Origin: an uncultured Verrucomicrobiota bacterium
GTDB lineage: Bacteria > Verrucomicrobiota > Verrucomicrobiia > Opitutales > Opitutaceae
Length of the DNA: 64,000 nucleotides
Assembly: GCA_903960515.1 (NCBI GenBank)
Contig: CAJCBL010000065.1
Location: 1 to 64,000, forward strand
Reading direction: 5' to 3'
The notes under the pieces are model-generated. The model had not been told where the DNA came from. It searched no databases and saw nothing but the letters and a program-made list of their open reading frames with translations. Numbering within the stretch: position 1 is the stretch's first letter; every line of letters begins with the position of its first letter. The translations under genes were made by a program, and so were the position numbers. Shown here piece after piece: positions 55,517 through 64,000 of this stretch.

Positions 55517-57705
55517 ATCCGATTCTTCCCCTCGAACAGCTCTCGCTCGTGTTTGTGTTGGTGGCCGGTCTGGTGGGCTGGAGCGGGTGGCGCTCGGCGC
55601 AGCGGCTGCGGGGCGGGTTGCGTGGGATTTTGTTGGGGCTGCGGTGGGCCGCCCTGGCGGCGCTGGCGGTGATAGCGCTCAATCCCGGGCATTGGCAGGT
55701 CTCGCGCAGCGAGGCCGGCCGGGAGTGGGCCGTGCTGCTCGACTCCAGCGTGAGCATGGACACCGCAGATGTGGAGGGCGGCACCCGGTGGACCCATGCT
55801 TGCGGCATCGCGCAACGGCTGCGGGCTCCGGAGGGCCAGACCCTGCGCTTCTTCACTTTTGCTGCCGGGGCGCAACCCGTCCCCGCGCCCGCAAAGCTGG
55901 AGGCCGAGGCCTGCCGTGGGGAACAGACGGATATCGTCGGCGCGCTCGCGCAGGTGGCCGAGCGCTACCGCTCCTCCGGCCAGCACTTGGGCGGCATCGT
56001 GGTACTGAGCGATGGACGCCAGGTGCCGGCACGCGGCTACGAGGAGGTGGCGATGGAGCTCCGGGCCGGCCGCAGCCCGGTGTATCCCGTGGTCCTGGGC
56101 GAGGCGGTCAAAACCGTAGACCTGGCCATCGGCACCCGGCGGCCCCAGTACATCGCTTTCGCAGGCCAGAGCTTCACCGTCGACGCCCGGCTGCGCTGCA
56201 CCGGGCTGGCGAATATCCGGCCACGGGTGTCGCTGCTTGATGGCGACGGCAAGGTGCTGGCGGAGAAGCCGGTGTTCATCGGCACCCAGGCGGAGGTCTC
56301 CGTGGCCTTCGAAATCAACGCCGCTGAGCCGGGATACCGCACCTACCGGCTGCGCGTCGAGCACTGGGCGGGCGAAGGCGCCACGACCAACAACACTGCG
56401 GAGTTCGCCGCCTATGTACTGGGCGAGCGGATGAGAGTGTTGCTGGTGGAGGGGGCGCCTCACTGGGACAGCAAGTTCATCGCCCAGCTCCTGCAGGGGC
56501 AGCGGCATGTGGACCTCTCGCTGGTGTATCGACTGGGGCAGGAACGCTATTTCAGCCAGATGGATTCCAGCCTGCTCTCCGCCGAGCAGGCTTGGCGCGA
56601 GCTGCCCGAATCGGTGGAGGCGCTGGCCCGCTACGACCTCATCGTGGCCGGGCGGGGCTTCGAGTATTTCCTCAACCGTGGGAGCATCGGGGCATTGAAG
56701 GAGTTCCTGCGCGTGCGTGGCGGCGGGCTGGTTTTCACCCGCGGCAAGGCCTATGCCGGCGAGCAGCCCGAGCTCGAGGCCCTCGAGCCGGTCTCGTGGG
56801 GGCCGGAATGGAACCAGCGCTTTGTCTGGCAGCCTACCGATGCTGGCGAGGAAGCGGGCTTGTTCAGCGATGGTCTGCCTGGCCGCAGCGATCCGCTCTG
56901 GGCGAAACTGCCGCAGCTCTCGCACGCCTGGCAGACGACGCGCCCGAAGCTGTTCGCCCGCGTGCTCGCCGAGGGCGTGGCGGAGGTGGGCGGCCGCAGC
57001 GTACGGGTGCCGGTGGTGGTGGCCCAACGTTTCGGCAAGGGGCAGGTCGTGGCGGTAAATTCCGAGGACCTGTGGCAATGGGACTTTTTTCCGAAGGTGG
57101 AGGGCGCGAGCGCCGTGTATCGGGACTTTTGGCTGCATCTGATTACTTGGGCGGCGGTGCAGGCCGAGTTCCTGCCCGGGCACGATTGGGCCCTGCACCT
57201 GAGCGAGCCGCGCGTGGAAGTGGGGCAACCGGTGCGCCTGCGCATGGCCTCGCGCCTGCCCGAGCCTGTAGGCGCTCCGGTGGTGCGCATCTGGCGTGGT
57301 GCCAAGCTGGTGGGCGAAGTGGCGCTGGCCGCCGTGCCCGAGCGCAGCGGCGAATACGAAGGGGTGTACTCGCCCACGCTGCCCGGGCTGCATCGCCTGG
57401 AGGCGGCGGTGGGGACGGCTCCGCTGGTCTACGAGACGCTCGCTGTGCAGGCTCCGCCGGCGGAAAGCGACGACGTGAGCCCCGATCGCGAATGGCTCGC
57501 GCAGCTGGCTGCGGCCACGCAGGGGCGCCTTGTCACCGAGGAGGAGATTCAAGGCCTGTTCGCTCCGCCCCCGGCCACCGCGGAGGCGCTCGCCCTCGAC
57601 AACGCCCGGTGGGTGTCGCGCTGGGATCGCGCCCCCTGGTTGCTGCTCGTGGTGGCCCTTCTTGCCTCTGAATGGGTGATACGGAGACGCAATGGCCTCA
57701 CCTAG
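55513..57705 (+). CDS. Large VWA / glutamine-amidotransferase-like membrane protein
   Basis: 730 aa. Helices at about 8-25 and 42-58, then a VWA-type domain (WAVLLDSSVSMDTADVEGG, DxSxS present; VVLSDGRQVPARGY), a beta-sandwich region, and a class I amidotransferase-like domain around 300-500 (LLVEGAPHWDSKFIAQLL; no catalytic Cys seen). A C-terminal helix lies near 707-724. The plan repeats that of the previous protein, suggesting an old duplication and a paired complex in the inner membrane with periplasmic domains. Confidence 0.83.
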   Translation: MNPILPLEQLSLVFVLVAGLVGWSGWRSAQRLRGGLRGILLGLRWAALAALAVIALNPGHWQVSRSEAGREWAVLLDSSVSMDTADVEGGTRWTHACGIAQRLRAPEGQTLRFFTFAAGAQPVPAPAKLEAEACRGEQTDIVGALAQVAERYRSSGQHLGGIVVLSDGRQVPARGYEEVAMELRAGRSPVYPVVLGEAVKTVDLAIGTRRPQYIAFAGQSFTVDARLRCTGLANIRPRVSLLDGDGKVLAEKPVFIGTQAEVSVAFEINAAEPGYRTYRLRVEHWAGEGATTNNTAEFAAYVLGERMRVLLVEGAPHWDSKFIAQLLQGQRHVDLSLVYRLGQERYFSQMDSSLLSAEQAWRELPESVEALARYDLIVAGRGFEYFLNRGSIGALKEFLRVRGGGLVFTRGKAYAGEQPELEALEPVSWGPEWNQRFVWQPTDAGEEAGLFSDGLPGRSDPLWAKLPQLSHAWQTTRPKLFARVLAEGVAEVGGRSVRVPVVVAQRFGKGQVVAVNSEDLWQWDFFPKVEGASAVYRDFWLHLITWAAVQAEFLPGHDWALHLSEPRVEVGQPVRLRMASRLPEPVGAPVVRIWRGAKLVGEVALAAVPERSGEYEGVYSPTLPGLHRLEAAVGTAPLVYETLAVQAPPAESDDVSPDREWLAQLAAATQGRLVTEEEIQGLFAPPPATAEALALDNARWVSRWDRAPWLLLVVALLASEWVIRRRNGLT

Positions 57706-60481
57706 CCCCACGATGAACGCCGAACAGATCACCTTTCTGCGCGCGCTGCGCCGCCAACTCTGGATCTGGCGGGCCGGTGTGCTGCTTGGCTCGTTGCTGC
57801 GGTTGCTGCGGCTGGCGTTGCTGCTTGGGCTCGCGGCGGTAGCGGCCGATCTGCTGCTCGCGCTTTCGCCGCTGGCTCTGCGGCTCGTCGATCTGGCGGC
57901 GTTGGGCGGTATGGTGTTTTTCGTGTTGTGGGAGGCGATCAACTGCCTGGCGCCGTCGTTGCGCGAGGCGGCGGAGCGCGCGGATGCTCTATTGGCCAAT
58001 CCTCGCCAACCGGTGTTGAGCGCCTTCGAACTGCAGCGGGCCGCGCCGGGAGCGAACTGGGGGCGCTTCCTCGTCGAGCGTAGCTTGAGTGCAGGTACGG
58101 CCGCCCTGGCCGGGGTGCGCTGGCAATGTGCGTTTCCCCGGCCCGAGTGTGCGCGACAGGCCCGCTGGTTGCTGGCCGTGGTCGTGCCGGTGCTGGGCCT
58201 GCTGCTCTGGCAGCCTCTCGCGATGGAGACTGCGCTGGCGCGGCTGCTCCACCCCGACGCCGAACGGCCTCCGTTCAGCTCATACACGTTCCTGGTGGCA
58301 CCGGATCCGGTGCAGGTCCTCTACGGTGGCTCGCTTGAACTGACGGTGGACATCGCCGGTGCGCCGGTGCTCCAGCCGGTGGTCCTCCGCACGCGCAAGG
58401 GCGACCAGACCGACGAATCGATTTGTTTCCGTCAGGGCGATACCGTGTTCTCGCAACGGCTTGAGAAGGTGGTGGATTCGCTGGAATTCTGCTTTGCGGT
58501 GGGGCGGGCACGCAGCCCGTGGCAACCCATCGGGATACTGCTGCAGCCGAAGGTGGCGCTCTTGAAGCTGGCGATGGTACCGCCGGCCTACACCGGGCTG
58601 GCGGGGAGCGAAACCGTGCTCAGCCAGGAGAAGATCGAGGGCTACGCTGGATCGAAGGCGCGCTTGCAGCTCACCAGTAATCGGCCGTTGTCGACTGGGG
58701 TGCTCACTCTCGTGCCTTTGGATGGAGTGGGTGGGACGCTCTCCATCGTGGGCCGCAAGGCCGGCGTGCATACCATCGCTTTCGACTGGGAGTTGCACTT
58801 CCCTGCGAGGGTGGAGATCCGCGTGGAGGACGTTCAGGGTACTACGATGGCCGAGCCGTTGCAGCTCACGCAGAAACTCATCCCCGACCGCGCTCCGGAA
58901 GCCTCCATCAGCAGCCCGGCCTCGTACACGCTGGCGACGCCGGCTTCCACGGTGCGCATCCAGGGCAGTGCGACCGACGACCTTGCCCTGCGCGGGGTAT
59001 CGCTGGTGCGCACGATCGCCGGCTACCGAGATCGGAGCCTGCCACTGGGCCCGCTGGCGGCGGAGAGGCAGTATTCCTTTCAGCAGGATTTATCGCTGGC
59101 GCGTATCGGAGTGCTGCCAGGGCAGATCATCGAGCTGTTCCTGGAGGCTCGGGACCACAATCCCGAGCGCCTTGGTGTGGGCGCCTCAGAGATCGTGCGC
59201 CTTGAGATCATTTCAAATGAGGAGTACGCGGAGATCGTGCGCTCGGGGGAAACCCTCGAGCAGTTCGCCGCCCGTTATAGCATCGTGGATGCGGAGTTCG
59301 CGGCCTTCCAGCAGGCGATAGCCGAGCTGACGGCGGAGCTGCAGAAGGCGCAGCCGGACCCCGCGCGGCTGGGGGCGTTGCTGGATCAGGCTCGCAGCCG
59401 TAACCGTTCGGCGCGTGAGCTGTTCCGCTCCCTCGCCGGCGAGTTCCAGGCCTATGCGCTGGAGGAGGGCTGGAAAGGCGCGCTCGAAGAGATTGCTCAG
59501 CGGCTGGAGGGTCAGGGAGAGGTGTTGGCGGGCTTGAAGCCCGAGAGCCCGTCGCTCTCCTCCGTAGTGGCCAAGCTGCGCCAGGAGCTCGAACCGGCGG
59601 AGCGGCAACTTGCCCGGCAGCAAGAGCTGACGGAGGACTTTTTGAAGGCCGGGCGGGCGATGGAGCACGCTGCGCGGTTTATCCAGATCCTGAACCGCCA
59701 ACGCGATCTGGTACGGCTACTGGCACGACGCGAAACGGACGCTTCCGAGAGGGGAAGCCTGCGCGAGCTCGGAAAACGGGAGACGGAGATCCGCCAAGAG
59801 CTGGGCGAATTTGCCGCGAGCCTGGTCAAGACCGCGGAAGGCTTGCCGGCGACAGGAGAGCTGGCCGAGTTGCGCGCCGGCGCATTGGAATTTGCGGCGA
59901 AGCTGGCCCGCTGCGGGGCGGGCGGCCTGCTGGAGCAGGTGGTGGTGGCCGCGCAGAACGAGAACGGCCCGGACATGCTGCGCGATGCGCGGCTGGCCAA
60001 GGAACGCCTCGAGGAGCTGCTCTCGCAGTGCGAGAACTCGGCCTTCGGCGGAATGTGCCGCGGGGGCCTCAAGTTTCAGGTGCGCGACGAGCTGCGCACC
60101 TCGATGGAGCAGATGCTCTCCTCGCTGCTTAAGCGCGGCGGCGACAGCAAGGGCGGAGGGCAGGGCACGGGCAACGCGCCCGGGGGCGGGGTGGGCGACG
60201 GGGCCGATGGCTATTCGGTGTCGGCGCACACTCGTATGAACACTCCGGTGATCGGTCCGGGACGGCGCCAGTTTGTGCAAGGCGGGGGCGCCAAGGGCGG
60301 AGCAGGGCGCGGCAGCGGCGGCCTGGGCGAGGGCAGCGGCGCGCGCACCAAAGATACCCAGACTTCCTCCGGCCACGCGGGGCGGGATTTCAGCGGTCCC
60401 GGCCGCGCTGGGGAGCTGGCCCCCGAGAAGTATCGCCAGGCGCTCGAACGTTATTTCAGCCAACCGGAGGCCAACCCATGA
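57692..60481 (+). CDS. DUF4175-like membrane protein with coiled coil and Gly-rich tail
   Basis: 929 aa. Two or three N-terminal helices (about 28-85 and 155-172), a periplasmic beta-rich middle, long coiled-coil helices (about 500-780) and a Gly/Ser-rich tail (about 815-910). The layout is that of DUF4175-type proteins of Bat clusters. The start at 57692 is supported by GGAG at 57683-57686 and overlaps the previous gene by 14 bases; ATG 57713 is the alternative. Perhaps a stalk or spacer of the membrane complex. Confidence 0.78.
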   Translation: MASPSPTMNAEQITFLRALRRQLWIWRAGVLLGSLLRLLRLALLLGLAAVAADLLLALSPLALRLVDLAALGGMVFFVLWEAINCLAPSLREAAERADALLANPRQPVLSAFELQRAAPGANWGRFLVERSLSAGTAALAGVRWQCAFPRPECARQARWLLAVVVPVLGLLLWQPLAMETALARLLHPDAERPPFSSYTFLVAPDPVQVLYGGSLELTVDIAGAPVLQPVVLRTRKGDQTDESICFRQGDTVFSQRLEKVVDSLEFCFAVGRARSPWQPIGILLQPKVALLKLAMVPPAYTGLAGSETVLSQEKIEGYAGSKARLQLTSNRPLSTGVLTLVPLDGVGGTLSIVGRKAGVHTIAFDWELHFPARVEIRVEDVQGTTMAEPLQLTQKLIPDRAPEASISSPASYTLATPASTVRIQGSATDDLALRGVSLVRTIAGYRDRSLPLGPLAAERQYSFQQDLSLARIGVLPGQIIELFLEARDHNPERLGVGASEIVRLEIISNEEYAEIVRSGETLEQFAARYSIVDAEFAAFQQAIAELTAELQKAQPDPARLGALLDQARSRNRSARELFRSLAGEFQAYALEEGWKGALEEIAQRLEGQGEVLAGLKPESPSLSSVVAKLRQELEPAERQLARQQELTEDFLKAGRAMEHAARFIQILNRQRDLVRLLARRETDASERGSLRELGKRETEIRQELGEFAASLVKTAEGLPATGELAELRAGALEFAAKLARCGAGGLLEQVVVAAQNENGPDMLRDARLAKERLEELLSQCENSAFGGMCRGGLKFQVRDELRTSMEQMLSSLLKRGGDSKGGGQGTGNAPGGGVGDGADGYSVSAHTRMNTPVIGPGRRQFVQGGGAKGGAGRGSGGLGEGSGARTKDTQTSSGHAGRDFSGPGRAGELAPEKYRQALERYFSQPEANP

Positions 60482-61149
60482 AGACTACAAAAGTCTGGAT
60501 ACCCTTGCTGCTGGGCGCAGCGTCGCTCCTGTGTGCGCTGCCGGCGGCCCGTGCCGAGGCCATCCAGTGCGCCAATCTCATCTACGGAGGCACCCATACG
60601 TCGCGCTGTTTCAGCGACGAGTTTCTGAGCTCGGTCCAGAAGGACACCACCATCGAGACCGAGCGGCGCTTCAAGACCGTCAAACTCGCCTCCGACGAGC
60701 TCTTCAAGTATCCGTTCACCGTTCTCACTGGGGAGAAGGATTTCCATTTCACCGCCGACGAGCGCAAGAATCTGAAGCGCTATCTCGAGAGTGGCGGCTT
60801 CCTGTTGGTGTCGGCGGGCTGCTCGAGCCAGGAGTTCGACAAAGCATTTCGCCGCGAGATCAAGGCGGTGTTCGAGGACAAGGCGCTCGGGGCTCTGCCG
60901 GCCGACCACACGATCTATCGCACGGTGCACCCGGTGGCCGAGCTGAAGACCAAGGGCCATGGATATGGAGCCAACGAGAAGATCGCGCTCGAGGGGCTCA
61001 CTGTGGGCGAGAAGACCGTACTGGTGTATTCCAAACACGGGCTCAACGACACCGCGCACACCGAGGGCTGCTGCTGCTGCGGCGGCAGCGAGATCACGAA
61101 CGCCCTGGAGGTGAACGTTAACATCCTCGTCTACGCCCTGCTTTACTGA
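60478..61149 (+). CDS. Secreted DUF4159 domain protein
   Basis: 223 aa with a signal peptide (hydrophobic 6-23, ending ARAEA). The DUF4159 domain shows IYGGTHTSRCFSDEF, YLESGGFLLVSAGCSS and a C-terminal strand EVNVNILVYALLY. DUF4159 proteins accompany MoxR/Bat genes; no activity is known. Odd: four consecutive cysteines at 198-201 (EGCCCCGG), plus C31, C44 and C115, in an exported protein. The next gene encodes a CxxC thioredoxin, so these cysteines may be its target or bind metal (inference). Overlaps its neighbour as ATGA. Confidence 0.87.
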   Translation: MKTTKVWIPLLLGAASLLCALPAARAEAIQCANLIYGGTHTSRCFSDEFLSSVQKDTTIETERRFKTVKLASDELFKYPFTVLTGEKDFHFTADERKNLKRYLESGGFLLVSAGCSSQEFDKAFRREIKAVFEDKALGALPADHTIYRTVHPVAELKTKGHGYGANEKIALEGLTVGEKTVLVYSKHGLNDTAHTEGCCCCGGSEITNALEVNVNILVYALLY

Positions 61150-61151
61150 GC

Positions 61152-64000
61152 ATGCGCCTCTCCCTCTCCAGTCTAGCCCTGGGCTGCGGTCTCCTGTGGA
61201 TGGCGACCGCGCAGGCGGTCCCATCGCATCGCCCCGGCACCTCCGCGCCGTTGGCGCCACCGGCGGCGGGGTTGGTCGACGAGCTCTCCCGCAAGCTGGC
61301 GGTGGAGGGGCTGAAGTGGGCCCCGGATTGGGGGGCGGCGCAGCGGGTGGCTGCCCGTGAGAACCTGCCGGTGCTGGCCTATTTCTATTCGCCGTTGTGC
61401 AACTGGTGCGCGCGCATGGACGAGGAGACCCTGGCCTCCCCTGAGGTGCGCCGGAGGCTGGCCGGCTTTGTCCTGGTAAAGGTGAACATCCTGGAGGACG
61501 AGAAGATGGCGGCGCGGTTCCGTATCCGGGCTACGCCGTCGCTGGTGTTCCTTAATCCCGAGGGCCGGGAATCGGGACGGCTGGACGGCTTCACCCAGTC
61601 CGAACGGTTGGTGGGGGTGCTCGACGGGATCTCCGCCAACCGGGTGCAGTCGCAGGATCAGCGTCTCCAAACCCTGCTGGCGCAGGTGCGCCAGGGCAAG
61701 CTGGCGGACGAGGACTGGGCGGAGTTGGTGGTGGCGTTGGGCAGCGAGCGCTACCGTGCGCCCACCGAGCAGGCGATCCTCGCACTGCGGCCGCTGCCGC
61801 GGGTGGCTCTGGTCCGTTTGCTGGAGCATGCATTGCTAACAGTCCGGCTGGGGGCACTCGAGGTGCTGGAGGAGATGGCGGGCGACGATTTCGGTTTCAA
61901 TCCATGGCGCGATGTGCCGGCCGACAATGAGGAGGCGCTCGGCAAGTGGCGTCAGTGGACCACGGCGACGAGCCTGGACGATGCCGGCCAACCGGCCTTC
62001 TTCCGCGTGCTCTCTGCGGCGCAGATCGGCGACCTGTTGCAGGACCTGATCGGCGACGACACCGACCGGGCCGCGCGTGCCCGCCGCCTGCTGCGCAAGG
62101 ATCCCGACTCCTGTCTGGAGGGAATCGCGGCCTTCGCGGCGGCCCATCCGGCTCTGCCGGCCGGATCCGGCAAACGATTGCGCGAACTGCGCTACGCGCT
62201 GCAACTGCCGGTGGTGAACGGGCTGGACCCGGCGAGCGTGGCGCACCGGCTGGTGTTTGGAAATATGGATGTGCGGCTCAAGGCGCTGCGCGATGTAGCC
62301 ATGGCACGGCAGCGCGCGGTGCCAGTGATCGCGGAGTTCCTCGGGGACCCGGACTCGCTGGTGCGGGAGACTGCGGTGGATGCTCTGGTAACCACCGGCG
62401 GTAGGGAAGCCGTGGGTCTGCTGGAGGCGCTGCTGCAGAAGGAGACGGATGCGAATGTCGTCTACGTAGTGCTTCGGCAGTTGGGCAACCTGCGCAGCAA
62501 AAAGGGGCTCGGGATCCTTCTGCGCTATCTGGCCGATCCCAACGAGGATTTCGTAATCGTGGCACTCGAGAGCATCGCCAAGTTGCGAGTCGAGAGCGTG
62601 GGGGAGGCCATCCAGGGATGCCTGGCGGATAGGCGTTGGCGGGTGCGTACCGCGGCGCTCAAGACGGCGGAGGCGCTCACCCTGCGCTCGCTGGCTCCCA
62701 CGGTCGTGGCGCTGCTCGACGACCCCGACGAGTTTGTGCGTAGCTCCGCAGTGGCTACCCTAGCCAAGCTCGGCGTGGGCGATGCGCTGCCGAAACTGGA
62801 GTCGATCTTCGCAAGCGATGATGCGCTCAAGGGGCCGATTGTGAAGGCGCTGTTGGCGGCCGACATGCCGATCCCGGCCACGATGCTCAAGGTGCTCGCG
62901 GAGCGCCCCGCCTCGGTGAAGCTGGCGGTGCTCGATAATGTTGAGAGCGTGGATGCGAAGGTGGCTCCCCTGGTGATCGCCTTTGCCTCCAACGCGGATT
63001 CCGACCTCGCCTGTGCCAGCCTGCGGCTGCTGGCGGGCAAGGGCTTGGCGCTGGCCGCCTGTCAGGCGACTGTAGCCCAACAGGTGCAGACGGGCGACCG
63101 GCGCCGGTTGCTCTCCCTGATGGATGCGGTGGTGGTCGAGACTAAGATGCTGCTGCGCTACAACCCGGCGGCGCAGCGTATTGGTTTCGAAACGGCACCG
63201 CCGAATGCGGCTCCGGTGGCCAGCGATCCGCTCGCAGAAGTGTTTGCCGCCTTCGAGCCCGCCCCGTCGGGCAATGGCACTGCGAGCGTAGAGGAGGTTT
63301 TCGCCGCGTTTGGCGAGGCGACCGGTACGGCGGAGTCGTTCGTAGATGTCCTGCGCCGGATCGGACAGCGCACGCTCGCGGTGCCCGGCGACTCTGAACT
63401 GCGAGCAGCGGCTGCCCGCATGCTCGTCCGCTTGGGCGATACGGCCGGGGCCTCTGTATCTTCGGAGGGGTTGCCTGGGCTCGATGAGGGGCGCCGGATG
63501 GAACTGGCCCAGGGACTTGAGCGGGTGCGTCAGCGCGACGGCCTGCCGCTCATCCGTGGGCTGTTGGCTGATCCGTCGGCAGAAGTGCGCGAGGCCGCGA
63601 GTGCTTCGTTGATGGAAGACGGGGCCGACGAAGCTTGCCTGCGCGTGCTGTTGGAGGAGTTGGAAAAGCCGGGTGCGCGGTTGCAGGCGCCGGAGGTCTT
63701 GCCGGTGCTACAGTCGGCGGGGGCGAAGAAGGCTGTGCGCGCGGCGGTGCTAGGCGCGGCGCATCGCTGGCTGCAGGGGCCGCAGAGCGAGCGGTTGCGC
63801 CTGCTCGCGTTGATGCTGCTCTCCAAGGTCTGGTCGTCGGAGAGCGAGCGCTTGGTGGAGCCGTTCCTAACGGTCGACAACCCCTGGCAACGGCGTGCGG
63901 CGTTCTACGCGCTGGGCCGCGGCAATCTTCCGCGCTTCATGGCGGAGGCCGGGCGGATGGCTGCGGACACTGCGGATTGCGTGCGCGAGGTGCTGCCTTA
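61152..64000 (+). CDS. Exported thioredoxin-HEAT repeat protein (runs off the window)
   Basis: At least 949 residues, open to the last base. A signal peptide (residues 1-22) leads to a thioredoxin-fold domain (about 52-160) with SPLCNWCARMDEET (C83-x-x-C86) and the cis-proline region RIRATPSLVFLNPEG. From about 200 onward it is an array of HEAT-like repeats (VIAEFLGDPDSLVRETAVDAL; LLRYLADPNEDFVIVALESI). The CxxC suggests disulfide exchange or reduction in the periplasm, guided by the HEAT solenoid. It starts two bases after the DUF4159 stop and is the last gene visible of the operon. Confidence 0.85.
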   Translation, partial: MRLSLSSLALGCGLLWMATAQAVPSHRPGTSAPLAPPAAGLVDELSRKLAVEGLKWAPDWGAAQRVAARENLPVLAYFYSPLCNWCARMDEETLASPEVRRRLAGFVLVKVNILEDEKMAARFRIRATPSLVFLNPEGRESGRLDGFTQSERLVGVLDGISANRVQSQDQRLQTLLAQVRQGKLADEDWAELVVALGSERYRAPTEQAILALRPLPRVALVRLLEHALLTVRLGALEVLEEMAGDDFGFNPWRDVPADNEEALGKWRQWTTATSLDDAGQPAFFRVLSAAQIGDLLQDLIGDDTDRAARARRLLRKDPDSCLEGIAAFAAAHPALPAGSGKRLRELRYALQLPVVNGLDPASVAHRLVFGNMDVRLKALRDVAMARQRAVPVIAEFLGDPDSLVRETAVDALVTTGGREAVGLLEALLQKETDANVVYVVLRQLGNLRSKKGLGILLRYLADPNEDFVIVALESIAKLRVESVGEAIQGCLADRRWRVRTAALKTAEALTLRSLAPTVVALLDDPDEFVRSSAVATLAKLGVGDALPKLESIFASDDALKGPIVKALLAADMPIPATMLKVLAERPASVKLAVLDNVESVDAKVAPLVIAFASNADSDLACASLRLLAGKGLALAACQATVAQQVQTGDRRRLLSLMDAVVVETKMLLRYNPAAQRIGFETAPPNAAPVASDPLAEVFAAFEPAPSGNGTASVEEVFAAFGEATGTAESFVDVLRRIGQRTLAVPGDSELRAAAARMLVRLGDTAGASVSSEGLPGLDEGRRMELAQGLERVRQRDGLPLIRGLLADPSAEVREAASASLMEDGADEACLRVLLEELEKPGARLQAPEVLPVLQSAGAKKAVRAAVLGAAHRWLQGPQSERLRLLALMLLSKVWSSESERLVEPFLTVDNPWQRRAAFYALGRGNLPRFMAEAGRMAADTADCVREVLP

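Noticed and set aside
55375-58287. Long minus-strand open frame opposite the VWA membrane gene (also 53396-55348, 50614-52425 and 35010-37370)
   Set aside because: These are long only because high GC removes stop codons. They have low-complexity His/Arg/Gly-rich translations and lie opposite well-supported genes.

Overview
The window is GC-rich bacterial chromosome with densely packed operons and many 4-base ATGA overlaps. The gene set suggests a Verrucomicrobiota bacterium, probably of the Opitutales/Opitutaceae type. The pointers are an XrtK-type exosortase next to its membrane target, two MoxR/DUF58 operons (one with BatA-like, DUF4159 and thioredoxin-HEAT proteins), OpgG/OpgH glucan synthesis in a Gram-negative envelope, a glycosylase variant with altered iron-sulfur ligands, and several housekeeping genes with pyrimidine-rich leaders and no Shine-Dalgarno sequence. 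The taxonomy is inferred from gene content; no rRNA gene is present.

Layout. 1-1140: end of a membrane protein, then a gene-poor scar with a type I restriction (HsdR) remnant. 1123-10937 (minus): a ten-gene envelope operon with GYF-RDD, zinc-ribbon and B-box-like membrane proteins, DUF4129, DUF4350, MoxR ATPase, DUF58, SpoIIM-like and RDD proteins. 10938-11820: gene-poor DNA on the 3' side of a tRNA-Glu. 11824-13020: secreted papain-like peptidase. 13420-17380 (minus): hybrid kinase, CheY-like regulator, a small protein, PilB/GspE ATPase and Hpt protein. 17646-20383: metK and sahH (methyl cycle). 20430-24846 (minus): a four-helix/zinc-finger protein carrying DNA-repeat insertions, and the XrtK/MSEP-CTERM-like pair. 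25002-30924: hflX, a possible papain-fold secreted protein, a dead toxin-antitoxin pair, recD2 and a TPR protein. 31089-37199: ribE, a divergent uracil-DNA glycosylase, opgG, an unknown gene and opgH as one unit. 37468-45605: a KaiC-like/PPDK fusion, gdhA, a membrane-anchored protein, pyk and a WalJ-like metallo-hydrolase. 45898-47932: pnuC-nadR NAD salvage and a small tyrosine phosphatase. 48419-64000: a second MoxR operon with a large secreted protein, MoxR, DUF58, BatA-like and VWA membrane proteins, a DUF4175-like coiled-coil protein, DUF4159 and a thioredoxin-HEAT protein that runs off the window.

How it fits together. The two MoxR/DUF58 operons, 46 kb apart, encode ATPases of identical length (321 aa) with different partners, and look like two envelope-directed assembly or maturation machines. 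The second is the best candidate for an incompletely described system: it combines a AAA+ ATPase, VWA-type scaffolds, a secreted DUF4159 protein with a CCCC cluster, and a CxxC thioredoxin domain on a HEAT solenoid.

Intergenic DNA is unusually structured. There are two copies in opposite orientation of a 125-135 bp element (one with recognisable terminal inverted repeats, sitting inside the second MoxR operon), short CGCAGA-type word repeats that run into one coding region, and GATCGGTC palindrome clusters inserted in frame in another gene. No CRISPR array, rRNA, intact insertion sequence or complete prophage was seen.
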